64,000 bases of DNA. It comes from Flavobacterium shii (GTDB lineage Bacteria; Bacteroidota; Bacteroidia; Flavobacteriales; Flavobacteriaceae). Where the stretch lies: assembly GCF_025847235.1 (NCBI RefSeq), contig NZ_JAOZEW010000018.1, forward strand, positions 62,001 through 126,000, written 5' to 3'. Position 1 is the first letter of the stretch. Each line of letters opens with the position of its first letter. Positions 17,084-27,488 of this stretch are shown here, piece after piece. The notes under the pieces are model-generated. The model had not been told where the DNA came from. It worked only from the letters and a program-made list of their open reading frames with translations, and did no database searches. Position numbers and translations under genes: made by a program.

Positions 17084-19436
17084 CAATACTATCTTCTTTT
17101 TTTGCTTTTTTCTTTTCGAATGTCAAAACCAATGCTGGTAAGACTAATAAGTTTGCAAACATAGCAAATAACAGCGTACAAGATATCAATCCTCCAAGTG
17201 CAATCGTACCACTAAAACTAGACAACGTAAAAGTTGCAAATCCAAAGATTAATACAATCGAAGTATAAAATGTACTAATCCCCGTTTCTCGTAAAGCACT
17301 AAATACTGATTTTTTAACCTTCCCATTACTTTGCAATAAATCATGACGGTATTTTGCCATAAACTGTATCGCATTATCCACCGAAATTCCAAAAGCAATA
17401 CTAAACACTAATATTGTTGATGGCTTAAGCGGAATACCAAAATACCCCATCAATCCAGAAGTAATACAAAGAGGTAAAATATTCGTTATTACCGATGCCA
17501 GTACCATTTTTCCGGATCTAAACAAATAAGTCATAAGCCCCGCAATTACTAAAATCGCAAAAATCAATGATTCTATAAGATTATCAACCAAATAAGAAGT
17601 TCCTTTTTGGAACACCAAAGCTTTCCCTGTCAAGATAACCTCATAGCGATCTTTTGGAAAAATCTCTTCTATTCTCTTTTTCAGCTTCCCTTCTACTCTT
17701 GCCATTTCCTTGGTACCAATATCTTTCATGAAAGTTGTGATTCGCGCATATTGCCCTGTTGAATCAACATAACTTTTCATCAAGTTATCCTTGCTGTTTT
17801 TAGTAGCATTTTTGGCATAAGCCAAAATAAATGTTTGCTCTTGAGAAGTTGGCAATTCATAATATTCAGGTTTCCCATTATAAAATGCCTGTTTGGAGTA
17901 TTTAACTAAGTTCACTACCGAAACTGGTTTTGACAATTCTGGAATAGTCGCAATTGTTTCTTGTAGTTCATCCATTTTTTTCATGGTCGACAATTTCATA
18001 ACACCCTTTTTATGCTTAGTGTTAATCATAATCTCCAATGGCATTACTCCATTGAACTCTTTTTCATAAAAAAGAATATCTTTAAAAAATGAAGCACTCT
18101 TTGGCATTTCACCAATTAAGCTGCCCGAAACTTTAATTTGAGAAACTCCTATTATACTAAAAAGAAGCACCAAACCGTAAATTGTATAAATTACTTTTCG
18201 TTTATTTTTTACAACATTTTCAACCCAATCCAATAGAGATGAAATATAGTTTTTACTTAAGTGATATAAGTGCTTTTCTTTTGGCAAAGGCATGAAACTA
18301 TACACAATAGGCACAATCACCAGTGTAAGCAAGTAAACCGAAATAACGTTGATAGAAGTTACCAATCCGAACTCAAAAAGCAAATCATTCCCTGTAATCA
18401 TAAACGTAGCAAAACCTACAGCAGTTGTTAAATTCGTCATTAAAGTCGAAACTCCAATTTTCGAAATAATACGCTGTAAAGCTTTGGCCTGATTATTATG
18501 TAATTTTATCTCTTGCTGGTATTTATTAATAAGGAAAATACAATTTGTGATTCCGATTACGATAATCAATGGCGGAATTACAGCCGTAAGAATTGTGATT
18601 TTATAATGAAACAACCCTAATGTTCCAAACGACCACATTACTCCAATTACCAAAATACAAATTGATATAAATGTAGCTCTGAACGAACGGAAAAATAAAA
18701 AGAAAATCAATGAAGTTACAAGCAATGCCGCACCGATGAAAAGTCCGATTTCACCTTTCATATTCTCCGCATTAATTGTTCGGATATATGGCATTCCTGA
18801 AACGCGAAGATCTATGCCTGTAGTTTTTTCAAACTTCTCTATTCTAGGAACCAATTCTTCCAGAATAAATGTTTTTCGAGCTGCAGTATTAACTATTTTC
18901 TTATTCAGATAAATAGCCGAACGAATACTTCCTGTTTGTTTATTAAACAATAAACCTTCATAAAAAGGCAAATTATTAAACAAATCGTATTTTATTTTTT
19001 TAAGATAATCAGGATTTACCGTTTGATTCTGATCAATAAAAGGAACAAGCACGAATTTTTCGGCAACTGTATCTTTTTCTAGCTTTTTCAAGTCATTTAA
19101 AGAAACTACTAAATCTACAGCTTTTGTGTTTTTTAATCCTGTCATTAACTCATTCCAGGCAGCATAGTTTTTTGGTGTAAAAAAAGTTTCGTCTTTAAAA
19201 CCTATAACGATAAGATTCCCTTCTTCGCCAAACTTACTAAGAAAGTCTTGGTACTGTTGATTTACAATGTGTTTTTTAGGAAGCAAATTAGCTTCTGTAT
19301 ATGTCATCCCAAGGTTTTTCCATTGTAATCCAAGAAAAATAGTTATTACAGCAATAACTCCTAGTATTATGACTCTATTTTTAAGTATAATTCTGGCTAT
19401 TAATTCCCAGAATCCTACATTCGTTTTCTTTCTCAT
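17070..19436 (-). CDS. RND/MMPL-family membrane transporter
   Basis: A 788-residue polytopic membrane protein with the duplicated RND layout: one membrane helix (about 18-38), a large periplasmic loop, five helices (about 225-385), another helix (about 415-435), a second loop, then five more helices (about 625-770). The MMPL-type motifs include the polar stretches FGISVDNAIQF and GVSTLMTNLTTAVGFATF. Such proteins export lipids, hopanoids or drugs using the proton gradient. No membrane-fusion or TolC partner is adjacent, which fits the MMPL/HpnN-like branch rather than a tripartite pump. A TACATTTG -7 box lies at 19464-19457. Substrate unknown. Confidence 0.9.
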   Translation of the reverse strand: MRKKTNVGFWELIARIILKNRVIILGVIAVITIFLGLQWKNLGMTYTEANLLPKKHIVNQQYQDFLSKFGEEGNLIVIGFKDETFFTPKNYAAWNELMTGLKNTKAVDLVVSLNDLKKLEKDTVAEKFVLVPFIDQNQTVNPDYLKKIKYDLFNNLPFYEGLLFNKQTGSIRSAIYLNKKIVNTAARKTFILEELVPRIEKFEKTTGIDLRVSGMPYIRTINAENMKGEIGLFIGAALLVTSLIFFLFFRSFRATFISICILVIGVMWSFGTLGLFHYKITILTAVIPPLIIVIGITNCIFLINKYQQEIKLHNNQAKALQRIISKIGVSTLMTNLTTAVGFATFMITGNDLLFEFGLVTSINVISVYLLTLVIVPIVYSFMPLPKEKHLYHLSKNYISSLLDWVENVVKNKRKVIYTIYGLVLLFSIIGVSQIKVSGSLIGEMPKSASFFKDILFYEKEFNGVMPLEIMINTKHKKGVMKLSTMKKMDELQETIATIPELSKPVSVVNLVKYSKQAFYNGKPEYYELPTSQEQTFILAYAKNATKNSKDNLMKSYVDSTGQYARITTFMKDIGTKEMARVEGKLKKRIEEIFPKDRYEVILTGKALVFQKGTSYLVDNLIESLIFAILVIAGLMTYLFRSGKMVLASVITNILPLCITSGLMGYFGIPLKPSTILVFSIAFGISVDNAIQFMAKYRHDLLQSNGKVKKSVFSALRETGISTFYTSIVLIFGFATFTLSSFSGTIALGGLISCTLLFAMFANLLVLPALVLTFEKKKAKKEDSIEGEI

Positions 19437-19633
19437 AAAAGTATTAAAAATGGCTGCAAATGTAATGAAAAACGCAGCAAAGCATAAATTTTAATATCTT
19501 TTTTTACAGAACAACTTGTATAAAATACGGTTATTTTTCACAATAACTTAATCGAAATTCATACAATTTCTTAGCTTTCGTTTCTCATATTTGTATTATT
19601 TTTGAGAAAATAATTACATTATTTAAAACAAGT

Positions 19634-21904
19634 ATGAAAAACTACAAGAACGCTTTGTTCTACATAGGAGTAACAGGAGGTTTTACAGCATTAATTTACT
19701 GGATTATAACTAAAGGTAAGCACTTAGAAATAAATAAAACAATTGAAATTGTAGGAACCGGAAAGGGTTCCTGGCAAGATTTCATCACTTCGATGCAATC
19801 AAATTTCCAAGACCCATTAGCTATTTTATTAGCACAAATTATAACAATTATTTTTGTAGCCCGTTTCTTCGGATGGATTTTTAAACGCATCGGACAACCA
19901 TCGGTAATAGGTGAAATCATTGCTGGTATTGTTCTTGGACCTTCCTTATTAGGATTGTACTTTCCTGAATTTTCGATGGCGTTATTTCCGGTTGAATCAC
20001 TAGGAAATTTAAAGTTTCTAAGCCAGATCGGTCTTATTCTTTTCATGTTCGTAATTGGAATGGAACTCGACTTAAAAGCATTAAAAAACAAAGCAAATGA
20101 AGCCGTTGTAATAAGTCATGCCAGTATAGTAATTCCTTTTGCGCTAGGTATTGGATTGTCTTATTTTGTTTATAACCGATTTGCACCCGAAGGTGTAAAA
20201 TTCCTATCATTCAGTCTATTCATGGGAATTGCTATGAGTATTACAGCATTTCCCGTTTTGGCACGAATTGTCCAGGAACGAGGCATTCATAAAACCCGAT
20301 TAGGTACTATCGTTATTACTTGTGCCGCTGCCGACGACATCACTGCCTGGTGTTTACTTGCAGTGGTAATTGCCATTGTAAAAGCAGGAACCTTTGTAAG
20401 CGCCTTATACATTATACTCTTAGCATTTATTTATGTTTTGGCAATGTTATACATTGTGAAACCATTCTTAAAAAGAATTGGTGATTTATATGGAACCAAA
20501 TCCAGTATCGACAAACCTGTAGTAGCAATTTTTGTACTTACCCTTATTGTTTCTTCTTATGCAACCGAAGTAATTGGTATTCATGCGCTTTTTGGTGCTT
20601 TTATGACAGGTGCAATCATGCCGGATGTACCTAAATTCCGAACCATGTTTATTGAGAAAGTCGAAGATGTATCGGTAATTTTATTACTACCTCTATTTTT
20701 CGTTTTTACTGGTTTAAAAACAGAAATCGGACTTATAAACGATCCTTATTTATGGACTGTAACCGGAATGATTATTTTGGTAGCTGTTGTCGGGAAATTC
20801 TTCGGAAGCGCCTTGGCTGCTAAGTTTGTAGGACAAAGCTGGAAAGACAGTTTAACTATCGGAGCCTTGATGAATACAAGGGGTTTGATGGAATTAGTTG
20901 TACTAAACATTGGACTGGAACTTAAAGTCTTAACTCCCGAAGTTTTCACAATGATGGTAATCATGGCGTTAGTAACCACCTTTATGACTGGCCCTGCATT
21001 GGATTTAATCGATTTTGTGTTTAAAACCAAAGAAGCCCCCATTCTCGAAGCACCATCAATTAGTAATAAATATCGAATTTTGATTTCGTTTGGAAACAAC
21101 GAAAGAGGAAAGTCTCTTTTGCGATTAGCACATAGCATGGTCAAGAAACAACAAGACAGCTCCCAAGTCACGGCGATGCACCTATCCTTAAGCGACGAAA
21201 TGCATGCTTTTAATATCGAAGACAAAGAGAAGAATAGCTTTATTCCGATTGTCGAAGAGTCAAAAATTCTGAAACAAGAAATTACCACTATTTTTAAAGC
21301 AACTATAGATATTGAAAGCGATATCGCCGACATTGCCAATCAAGGTAATTATGACTTATTGTTAGTTGGTTTAGGACAATCTATTTTTGAAGGAACATTA
21401 TTAGGAAAAGTAATTGGTTTCACAACCCGAATCATCAACCCCGATCGATTGATTGATAAGTTCATAGGAAAAGAAGGTTTATTCCAGAATTCTCCTTTTG
21501 ACGAAAGAACTCGATTAATAGTTTCTAAGACCAAAATGCCTTTAGGTATCCTAATCGACAAAGAATTACAAAATGTAAATCAAGTATTTATACCGATATT
21601 TAGCATCGAAGACACCTTCCTGATTGATTATGCACAAAAATTAATATTTAATAATAATTCACACATCATGATTCTTGATGTAAATGAAAACATCGAGACG
21701 AATTTTGTAATCAAAAGTGCAATTAGTACCTTAGAGCAAAAATTTCCTGAAAACATATCAATGATGAGCGACCGCATCATTAAGAAAGAATTTCTGGACA
21801 AACAAGACTTAATGATAATTAGTCTTGAAAGCTGGAAAGCATTGGTCGATTCCAGAAGTACCTGGTTAAGCAACGTGCCTTCTGTATTAATTATTAAACC
21901 CTAA
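19634..21904 (+). CDS. Kef-type cation/proton antiporter with C-terminal cytosolic domain (copy 1)
   Basis: A 756-residue CPA2-family antiporter. The Na+/H+ exchanger domain (about 55-465, some 12 membrane helices) carries GQPSVIGEIIAGIVLGPSLLG, SQIGLILFMFVIGMELDL, the MSITAFPVLARIVQE segment and the paired acidic residues in CAAADDITAW expected at the ion site. The C-terminal 280 residues are soluble and resemble a universal-stress-like regulatory module. It exchanges K+ or Na+ for protons at the inner membrane. A close full-length paralogue lies at 23798. The SMR gene follows 3 bp after its stop, so the antiporter, exporter and sensor genes probably share a transcript. Confidence 0.93.
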   Translation: MKNYKNALFYIGVTGGFTALIYWIITKGKHLEINKTIEIVGTGKGSWQDFITSMQSNFQDPLAILLAQIITIIFVARFFGWIFKRIGQPSVIGEIIAGIVLGPSLLGLYFPEFSMALFPVESLGNLKFLSQIGLILFMFVIGMELDLKALKNKANEAVVISHASIVIPFALGIGLSYFVYNRFAPEGVKFLSFSLFMGIAMSITAFPVLARIVQERGIHKTRLGTIVITCAAADDITAWCLLAVVIAIVKAGTFVSALYIILLAFIYVLAMLYIVKPFLKRIGDLYGTKSSIDKPVVAIFVLTLIVSSYATEVIGIHALFGAFMTGAIMPDVPKFRTMFIEKVEDVSVILLLPLFFVFTGLKTEIGLINDPYLWTVTGMIILVAVVGKFFGSALAAKFVGQSWKDSLTIGALMNTRGLMELVVLNIGLELKVLTPEVFTMMVIMALVTTFMTGPALDLIDFVFKTKEAPILEAPSISNKYRILISFGNNERGKSLLRLAHSMVKKQQDSSQVTAMHLSLSDEMHAFNIEDKEKNSFIPIVEESKILKQEITTIFKATIDIESDIADIANQGNYDLLLVGLGQSIFEGTLLGKVIGFTTRIINPDRLIDKFIGKEGLFQNSPFDERTRLIVSKTKMPLGILIDKELQNVNQVFIPIFSIEDTFLIDYAQKLIFNNNSHIMILDVNENIETNFVIKSAISTLEQKFPENISMMSDRIIKKEFLDKQDLMIISLESWKALVDSRSTWLSNVPSVLIIKP

Positions 21905-21907
21905 AAA

Positions 21908-22237
21908 ATGAATTGGATTTTACTTATAATAGCTGGTCTATTCGAAGTAGGTTTTGCATCTTGCCTAGGCAAAGCCAAAGAAACATCTGGAATGATATCA
22001 ACCTATTGGATGATTGGATTTTTTGTATGCCTTACAATAAGTATGGCTTTATTATACAAAGCAACTCAGGTTTTACCTATTGGAACAGCTTATGCTGTCT
22101 GGACAGGAATTGGAGCAGTAGGAACCGTTTTGGTTGGGATTCTTATCTTTAAAGAACCAGCAACATTTTGGAGAATATTCTTTTTATCAACTTTAATCGC
22201 TTCAATTATTGGATTAAAGTTTGTTTCTAGTCATTAA
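21908..22237 (+). CDS. Small multidrug resistance protein, SugE/Gdx-like
   Basis: A 109-residue protein with four membrane helices and the essential membrane Glu in helix 1 (GLFEVGF, Glu 13). The segment LPIGTAYAVWTGIGAVG matches the SugE (Gdx) subgroup, which exports guanidinium and some quaternary ammonium compounds as a dual-topology dimer, better than the EmrE subgroup. I see no guanidine riboswitch upstream; the gene starts 3 bp after the antiporter stop and appears operonic with it. The sensor kinase starts 4 bp after its stop. Confidence 0.88.
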   Translation: MNWILLIIAGLFEVGFASCLGKAKETSGMISTYWMIGFFVCLTISMALLYKATQVLPIGTAYAVWTGIGAVGTVLVGILIFKEPATFWRIFFLSTLIASIIGLKFVSSH

Positions 22238-22241
22238 TAAC

Positions 22242-23000
22242 ATGCAAACAAGCAACACTATAACCAATTTTCTACTAGCAATAATTCTTTTGCTAGTCGC
22301 TATAATTGGTTATATCGTTTATCAATTGGTACAATCCAGAAAAGCGAAAGAATTAGCCGAAAAGAATTTTTACCTGCTAGAAATGAAAGTGAATGATTTA
22401 CAATTGGAAACATTGGAATCTAAACTGAATCCGCATCTTTTCAAGAATATTCTTAATTCGATTCAATCGCATGCATATCAAACTTATTTTGCTCTGGATA
22501 AATTGGCAAATGTGCTGGATTATATTCTTTATGAAAGCAAAAAAAAGTTGGTAACGCCTAAAGAAGAAATCGAGTTTGCACTGAATCTTATCGAAATAAA
22601 CAAAATAAAAATCAGTCCACTTTTTGAATTAAAGGTAAAGACCATTATCGGCGAAGACGAAAAGTTATATGACCAACCATTACTCGCGCCATTAATTTCT
22701 ATCGATTTAATCGAAAATGCCTTTAAACATGCCGATATTCAAAACGCCGATGCTTTTATTTCGGTAATATTTGAATTCAAAGACAATCATTTTTCTCTGA
22801 CTGTTTCAAATAAAATATCAGATAAAAAAGTATTAAAAAAAGAACGAAGCGGTATCGGAAACACCACATTAGAACAACGTTTAAAAATAATCTACAAAAA
22901 TCAGTTCAAACTTGATAAATTTGTAGAGAACGATATTTACATTGCTCATTTAAAAATTAATCTACTTGAATACAAAACTCAAATGCTTACTACTGGATGA
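22242..23000 (+). CDS. LytS-type sensor histidine kinase
   Basis: A 252-residue kinase of the His_kinase (LytS/YehU) class. It has a single membrane helix (about 9-30), a short coiled coil, the phospho-acceptor box KLNPHLFKNILNSIQ (His 65) and the ATPase N-box DLIENAFKHA, followed by a shortened G box (GIGNTTLEQRL). The ATG at 22242 is used because seven upstream codons overlap the SMR gene end. It has no extracellular sensor domain, so it probably senses a membrane state or a partner protein. It overlaps the response regulator gene by 35 bp, indicating coupled translation of the pair. Confidence 0.9.
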   Translation: MQTSNTITNFLLAIILLLVAIIGYIVYQLVQSRKAKELAEKNFYLLEMKVNDLQLETLESKLNPHLFKNILNSIQSHAYQTYFALDKLANVLDYILYESKKKLVTPKEEIEFALNLIEINKIKISPLFELKVKTIIGEDEKLYDQPLLAPLISIDLIENAFKHADIQNADAFISVIFEFKDNHFSLTVSNKISDKKVLKKERSGIGNTTLEQRLKIIYKNQFKLDKFVENDIYIAHLKINLLEYKTQMLTTG

Positions 23001-23685
23001 TGAGTTACCTGGATTAACGTATCTAAAAATGCTTTGTGAACAAATCCCAACATTAGAGATTGTAAAAACTTTTAATAATCCAGAGAAATTATTGACTGAA
23101 ATTCCTAATCTAGATTTTGATCTATTAATATCAGATATCGAAATGCCTGGAATTGATGGATTAAGTTTAGCCAGTTTACTTCAGGACAAATTAGTGATTT
23201 TTTGCACTGCTTACAAAGAATATGCTGCCGAAGCATTTAATATAGATGCCGTCGATTACATTACGAAGCCTGTAAAAATAGAACGTTTGCAAAAAGCAAT
23301 TTCCAAAGCGCTTGAACAGTTCAACAAACCCGAAGCTGCAAAAAAATTCATTCAATTAAACACAAACAAAGGCAAAACTCTATTGTATTTTAATCAAATT
23401 CAATACATAAAAACAGCCACAACAGATAGTCGGGATAAAACTGTACTCCTTACGGATGGAAGTTCGCTTACCTTAAAAAACATTAACTTTGATACACTTT
23501 TAAAACAATTACCAGACACCTATTTTTGTCGGGTTAACAAAAAGGAAATCATTGCGATGAGTGCCATTCAGTTTTTTAATCATAACGAAATTGTACTACA
23601 TCATCAGAAAAAAAATGGAGAAAACATTACCCTTTCTTTAAGCGAAACGTACCGATCGGACTTTTTACTTAAAGTAAAAATATAA
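22966..23685 (+). CDS. LytTR-family response regulator
   Basis: A 239-residue response regulator paired with the kinase before it. The receiver domain (1-120) has the acidic pocket LLLDDE (Asp 11/12), phospho-acceptor Asp 57 (LISDIEMPG), FCTAYKEYA and the switch Lys in DYITKPVK. The DNA-binding LytTR domain (about 135-239) has the usual IKTATTDSRDKTVLLTDG and FCRVNKKEIIAMSAI blocks. The start is TTG at 22966; it is needed to keep the first beta strand and no ATG is available before residue 22. Likely targets are the adjacent antiporter genes; both antiporters share a TTCTCATATTTG string upstream. Confidence 0.9.
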   Translation: MNTKLKCLLLDDELPGLTYLKMLCEQIPTLEIVKTFNNPEKLLTEIPNLDFDLLISDIEMPGIDGLSLASLLQDKLVIFCTAYKEYAAEAFNIDAVDYITKPVKIERLQKAISKALEQFNKPEAAKKFIQLNTNKGKTLLYFNQIQYIKTATTDSRDKTVLLTDGSSLTLKNINFDTLLKQLPDTYFCRVNKKEIIAMSAIQFFNHNEIVLHHQKKNGENITLSLSETYRSDFLLKVKI

Positions 23686-23797
23686 CTTATTACAAAGTTT
23701 TTCCATCTTATTACATCAGAAGAGAATTAGCTCTTGATTTTCTTTTTTCCTTAAAAGTCACTTCTCATATTTGCACAATAAATCAAAATGACGTGAT

Positions 23798-26068
23798 ATG
23801 AAAAACATCAAAAACTCATTATTTTATCTAATAATTATTGGAGGATTTTCGACTTTAATCTATTTGGTAATCTCAAAAGGAAAAGCATTAGAAATAGGAA
23901 GAGAAATCGTTGTAAAAAAAACAGAGAGTAGTCATTGGAATGATTTCCTTTCGGCAATGATTGAAAATCTACAACATCCATTAGCAATTTTGCTTGCTCA
24001 GATTATTACGATTATTTTGGTAGCACGCTTTTTTGGATGGGTCTTTAGAAAAATCGGTCAACCTTCGGTAATTGGAGAAATGGTTGCTGGTATTGTTTTA
24101 GGACCATCTCTGGTTGGAATGTATTTCCCTGAATTTTCAGCCACTTTATTCCCAAAAGAATCTTTAGGAAACCTGCAATTTTTAAGTCAGATTGGTTTAA
24201 TACTTTTCATGTTTGTAATTGGTATGGAACTAGACTTAAAAGTGCTAAAAAACAAAGCGCATGAATCTGTTGTGATTAGTCATGCGAGTATTGTTATCCC
24301 TTTTGCATTAGGATTAACTTTAGCTTATTTCATCTACCATACTTTTGCACCTATTGGAGTCGAATTTTCATCTTTCGGGCTCTTTATGGGAATCGCCATG
24401 AGTATTACAGCATTTCCCGTTTTGGCGCGAATTGTTCAGGAACGAGGCTTGCAGAAAACCAAACTCGGAACCATTGCCATAACGTGTGCCGCTGCCGATG
24501 ATATCACGGCCTGGTGTATTCTAGCTGTAGTAATTGCGATTGTAAAAGCAGGTTCTTTTACAAGCTCATTATATGTAATTGGATTAGCTATTTTGTATGT
24601 AATTATAATGCTAAAAATAGTTCGCCCATTTTTAAAACGTGTAGGAGATTTAAACTCAACTCGTGAAAGCTTAAATAAACCTGTTGTTGCTATTTTCTTT
24701 TTAACGCTTTTATTCTCTTCTTACGCTTCAGAGTTAATAGGAATTCACGCTTTATTTGGTGCATTTTTAGCAGGAGCGATTATGCCCGAAAACAATAAAT
24801 TCCGTAATATATTTATCGAAAAAGTAGAAGATGTATCAGTTATACTTCTACTTCCTTTATTCTTCGTTTTTACAGGATTACGTACACAAATAGGTTTATT
24901 AAACGATCCTTATTTATGGAAAGTTACAGGAGTAATTATTGCTGTAGCAGTCATTGGGAAATTCTTTGGTAGTGCCTTAGCAGCCAAATTTGTGGGACAA
25001 AACTGGAAAGATAGTTTAGCGATCGGTGCCCTAATGAATACTCGTGGTTTAATGGAACTAGTAGTACTGAATATAGGATATGATCTAGGTGTTTTATCTA
25101 CCGAAATTTTTACCATGATGGTAATTATGGCTTTGGTTACCACCTTTATGACTGGTCCAGCTTTGGACTTTATTAATTTTATATTTAAAGATAAAAAGAC
25201 AATTATTCCAGAAGAAATAGGCAACAAAAGCAAATACAAAATTCTATTTTCATTTGATACTCCCGAAAAAGGAAAAACATTGTTGCGAATTGCAAATAGT
25301 CTGACTAAAAAACAACCGGACAATACCATTGTAACGGCAATGCATTTATCATTAAGTTCCGAATTACATTCATTTGATGTAAAAGATTATGAAAGAGAAA
25401 TGCTTTTACCTGTTATCTCAGAATCCGAAGTTTTAAACCAAAACATGATTAGCCTTTTTAAAGTATCCAATGATATTGATGCCGATATAATCGAAACGGC
25501 GAATCAAGGTGAATACGATTTATTATTGGTAAGTTTAGGACAGTCCATTTTCGACGGAACGTTATTGGGTAAAATACTTGGTTTCACAACCCGAATCGTA
25601 AATCCGGATCGTCTAATCGATAAATTCACAGGAAAGGAAGGCTTGTTCGAAAACTCTCCTTTTGATGAGAGAACGAGACATATTATCGCTAAAAGCAAAA
25701 TGCCTGTCGGGATTTTCATTGATAAAGAGTTAGAAGAAATAAATCAGGTTTTCATACCTATTTTTAGCAAAGAAGACGGCTTCCTTATCGAATATGCCAA
25801 GAAATTAATTAGTAACAATGGTTCCCAAATTACTATTCTGGATGCAAGTGGAGAATTAAAAAGTACCCGTGACATGCAGGAATCCATTCGATCTATTGAA
25901 CAAATTGCCCCAAATCATATCATGCTAATGAATGACAGAACTATTAAAAAGGAATTTTTAGAGAACCAAGATTTAATGATTATTAGTTTAGACAGCTGGA
26001 AAAAACTAATCGAATCTCAAAGTACATGGCTTAATAATACACCATCGGTTTTAATTCTTAAACCATAA
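23798..26068 (+). CDS. Kef-type cation/proton antiporter (copy 2, paralogue of 19634-21904)
   Basis: A second 756-residue CPA2 antiporter, exactly the length of copy 1 and alignable throughout. GQPSVIGEMVAGIVLGPSLVG, SQIGLILFMFVIGMELDL, MSITAFPVLARIVQE and CAAADDITAW recur, and so does the C-terminal soluble domain with NPDRLIDKF, KEGLFENSPFDERTR and the ending PSVLILKP. Differences are spread evenly, so the duplication is not recent. The gene lies 112 bp after the response regulator and ends in a strong terminator. The same ion exchange is expected; two copies around one two-component system suggest that the system tunes ion balance or responds to envelope stress. Confidence 0.93.
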   Translation: MKNIKNSLFYLIIIGGFSTLIYLVISKGKALEIGREIVVKKTESSHWNDFLSAMIENLQHPLAILLAQIITIILVARFFGWVFRKIGQPSVIGEMVAGIVLGPSLVGMYFPEFSATLFPKESLGNLQFLSQIGLILFMFVIGMELDLKVLKNKAHESVVISHASIVIPFALGLTLAYFIYHTFAPIGVEFSSFGLFMGIAMSITAFPVLARIVQERGLQKTKLGTIAITCAAADDITAWCILAVVIAIVKAGSFTSSLYVIGLAILYVIIMLKIVRPFLKRVGDLNSTRESLNKPVVAIFFLTLLFSSYASELIGIHALFGAFLAGAIMPENNKFRNIFIEKVEDVSVILLLPLFFVFTGLRTQIGLLNDPYLWKVTGVIIAVAVIGKFFGSALAAKFVGQNWKDSLAIGALMNTRGLMELVVLNIGYDLGVLSTEIFTMMVIMALVTTFMTGPALDFINFIFKDKKTIIPEEIGNKSKYKILFSFDTPEKGKTLLRIANSLTKKQPDNTIVTAMHLSLSSELHSFDVKDYEREMLLPVISESEVLNQNMISLFKVSNDIDADIIETANQGEYDLLLVSLGQSIFDGTLLGKILGFTTRIVNPDRLIDKFTGKEGLFENSPFDERTRHIIAKSKMPVGIFIDKELEEINQVFIPIFSKEDGFLIEYAKKLISNNGSQITILDASGELKSTRDMQESIRSIEQIAPNHIMLMNDRTIKKEFLENQDLMIISLDSWKKLIESQSTWLNNTPSVLILKP

Positions 26069-26084
26069 TAGTTTTAAAAACATT

Positions 26085-26121
26085 AAAAGGGAACAGAAGT
26101 TAATTCTGTTCCCTTTTATTT
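26085..26121 (+). terminator. Rho-independent terminator
   Basis: A 14-bp perfect stem (AAAAGGGAACAGAA / TTCTGTTCCCTTTT) with a 5-nt loop and T-rich tail closes the antiporter cluster. Confidence 0.92.
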
Positions 26122-26208
26122 TATCCATTCTGTATATTAAAGAATCAGCCTTTTTGTAATTCTTTAATTCTTCTATATTTTGATATTTACCTCACTTAAA
26201 ATATATTT

Positions 26209-27442
26209 TTAATCAATCGGCATAGTTAAAAAATATAGACATCTTACCTTTTCCCCTTTAAACTCGCTGGGAATCCATTTTGGAGATAATTTCAAAATTC
26301 GAATCGCTTCCAATCCTGTACCATAACCAATGTCCCTAAGACATTTAATATTTGTAAGGGAGCCATCTTTCTATTACAAAAGAAAGATGAATTTTTCCTT
26401 TTAATTCTACTTCACTGGGTTTTACAAAGTTTTTATCACAAAAATTATAGAAAGCATTAATACCATTTGGAAAATCGGATTTCACATCAACCTCTTCTAT
26501 TTTATATGTTTTATTTTCGGCATTCTCATAATTTACTTCTTTCTCTTGCATATCATCAGCCATCTTAATTATTCCTCCAGGTATTTCTTTTATTAAAACT
26601 CCATGTTCAGTATATTGTTTTAATTTCCCATCCTTAGAATTAATTTGTAGTATTTTCCCACTTGGATAATAATCGGTCTCTATTTTATAGCTTTTACTTT
26701 TATGAGCTGAGTTATTTGTTTTCTTATTTCTAGTTATCTTTCCATCTGCATTCCAAATTTTATTTTCATCAAAAACTATAATTTTCCATTTGAGTTTTGC
26801 ATTTTCATAATATAAGGTTTGTATCTCTTTTGTTATCCAATTATAATCAACTTGCCTAGTTAGCCCCCCTAAACTATCATAATCTTTCTCATAATAAAAA
26901 TTGATTACATCTGTCATTATTTTTCCATTTTTATAATAGGTTATTGCTTTAATATCATCTTTATTTCTTCCATACGATTCCATATATACAGTGCCATTTT
27001 CATAAAAGCTATAATTTGAATAAACTAATGATGTTTTCATTGTCCATTTTTTAAGAGTATTGTCATATCTCTCAATATCCTTATTTACAATTTTTAAACT
27101 ATCTGTAGTTCTTCCAACGGAATCTAAATATATTACTTTTTCCAACATTCCTTCTTTCAATACTGTTTTACACTTCAATAATCCATCAGAATCATACTCC
27201 TTAAAAACCCCATCGACATTTCCTTTTTCACTAATATAAAATTTGATACCATTTTTTTTAATAATCATTTCATAAAAACCTTTTGAAAGTTTTGATTTAT
27301 TAATGTTTGTAATAACAATACTATTTGTAGAAAACATGCTATTCCTTTCATATGAAACAGTTGAATAATTTATTTTTTTATATTCCTGAGCATTACAAAC
27401 TTGAATTACAATTAGGAGTAGAATGATTTGTATTTTTTTCAT
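26209..27442 (-). pseudogene. Frameshifted exported protein with YwqK/MORN-like repeats and TonB_C-type C-terminus
   Basis: The intact frame (27442 to 26345) encodes 365 residues: a signal peptide (ending CNAQ), repeated 'YY.NGK.' units (about 80-300: KEYDSDGLLK, YYKNGKIMTD, YYPSGKILQI) like the YwqK antitoxin-like/MORN family, and the start of a TonB_C-like domain. It stops early at WLPYKY. In the next frame the expected continuation is present: DGSLTNIKCLRDIGYGTG, ILKLSPKWIP and CLYFLTMPID to a stop at 26209. A one-base shift at about 26371-26376, inside a short A run, explains both. The defect is either a real mutation or an assembly error. The gene ends the minus-strand accessory island; its function is unknown. 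Confidence 0.75.
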
Positions 27443-27488
27443 GATTTTTTATTTGTTCAACTGATAAAATCGATTGTGGATTCTAATA

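Noticed and set aside
21913..22152. A second open frame inside the SMR gene
   Set aside because: It is the shifted reading of a strongly conserved four-helix membrane protein and has no independent features.
23717..23750. A terminator after the LytTR gene
   Set aside because: The hairpin (AAGAG ... CTCTT) is short and the T-rich tract is interrupted, so I do not report it as a terminator.
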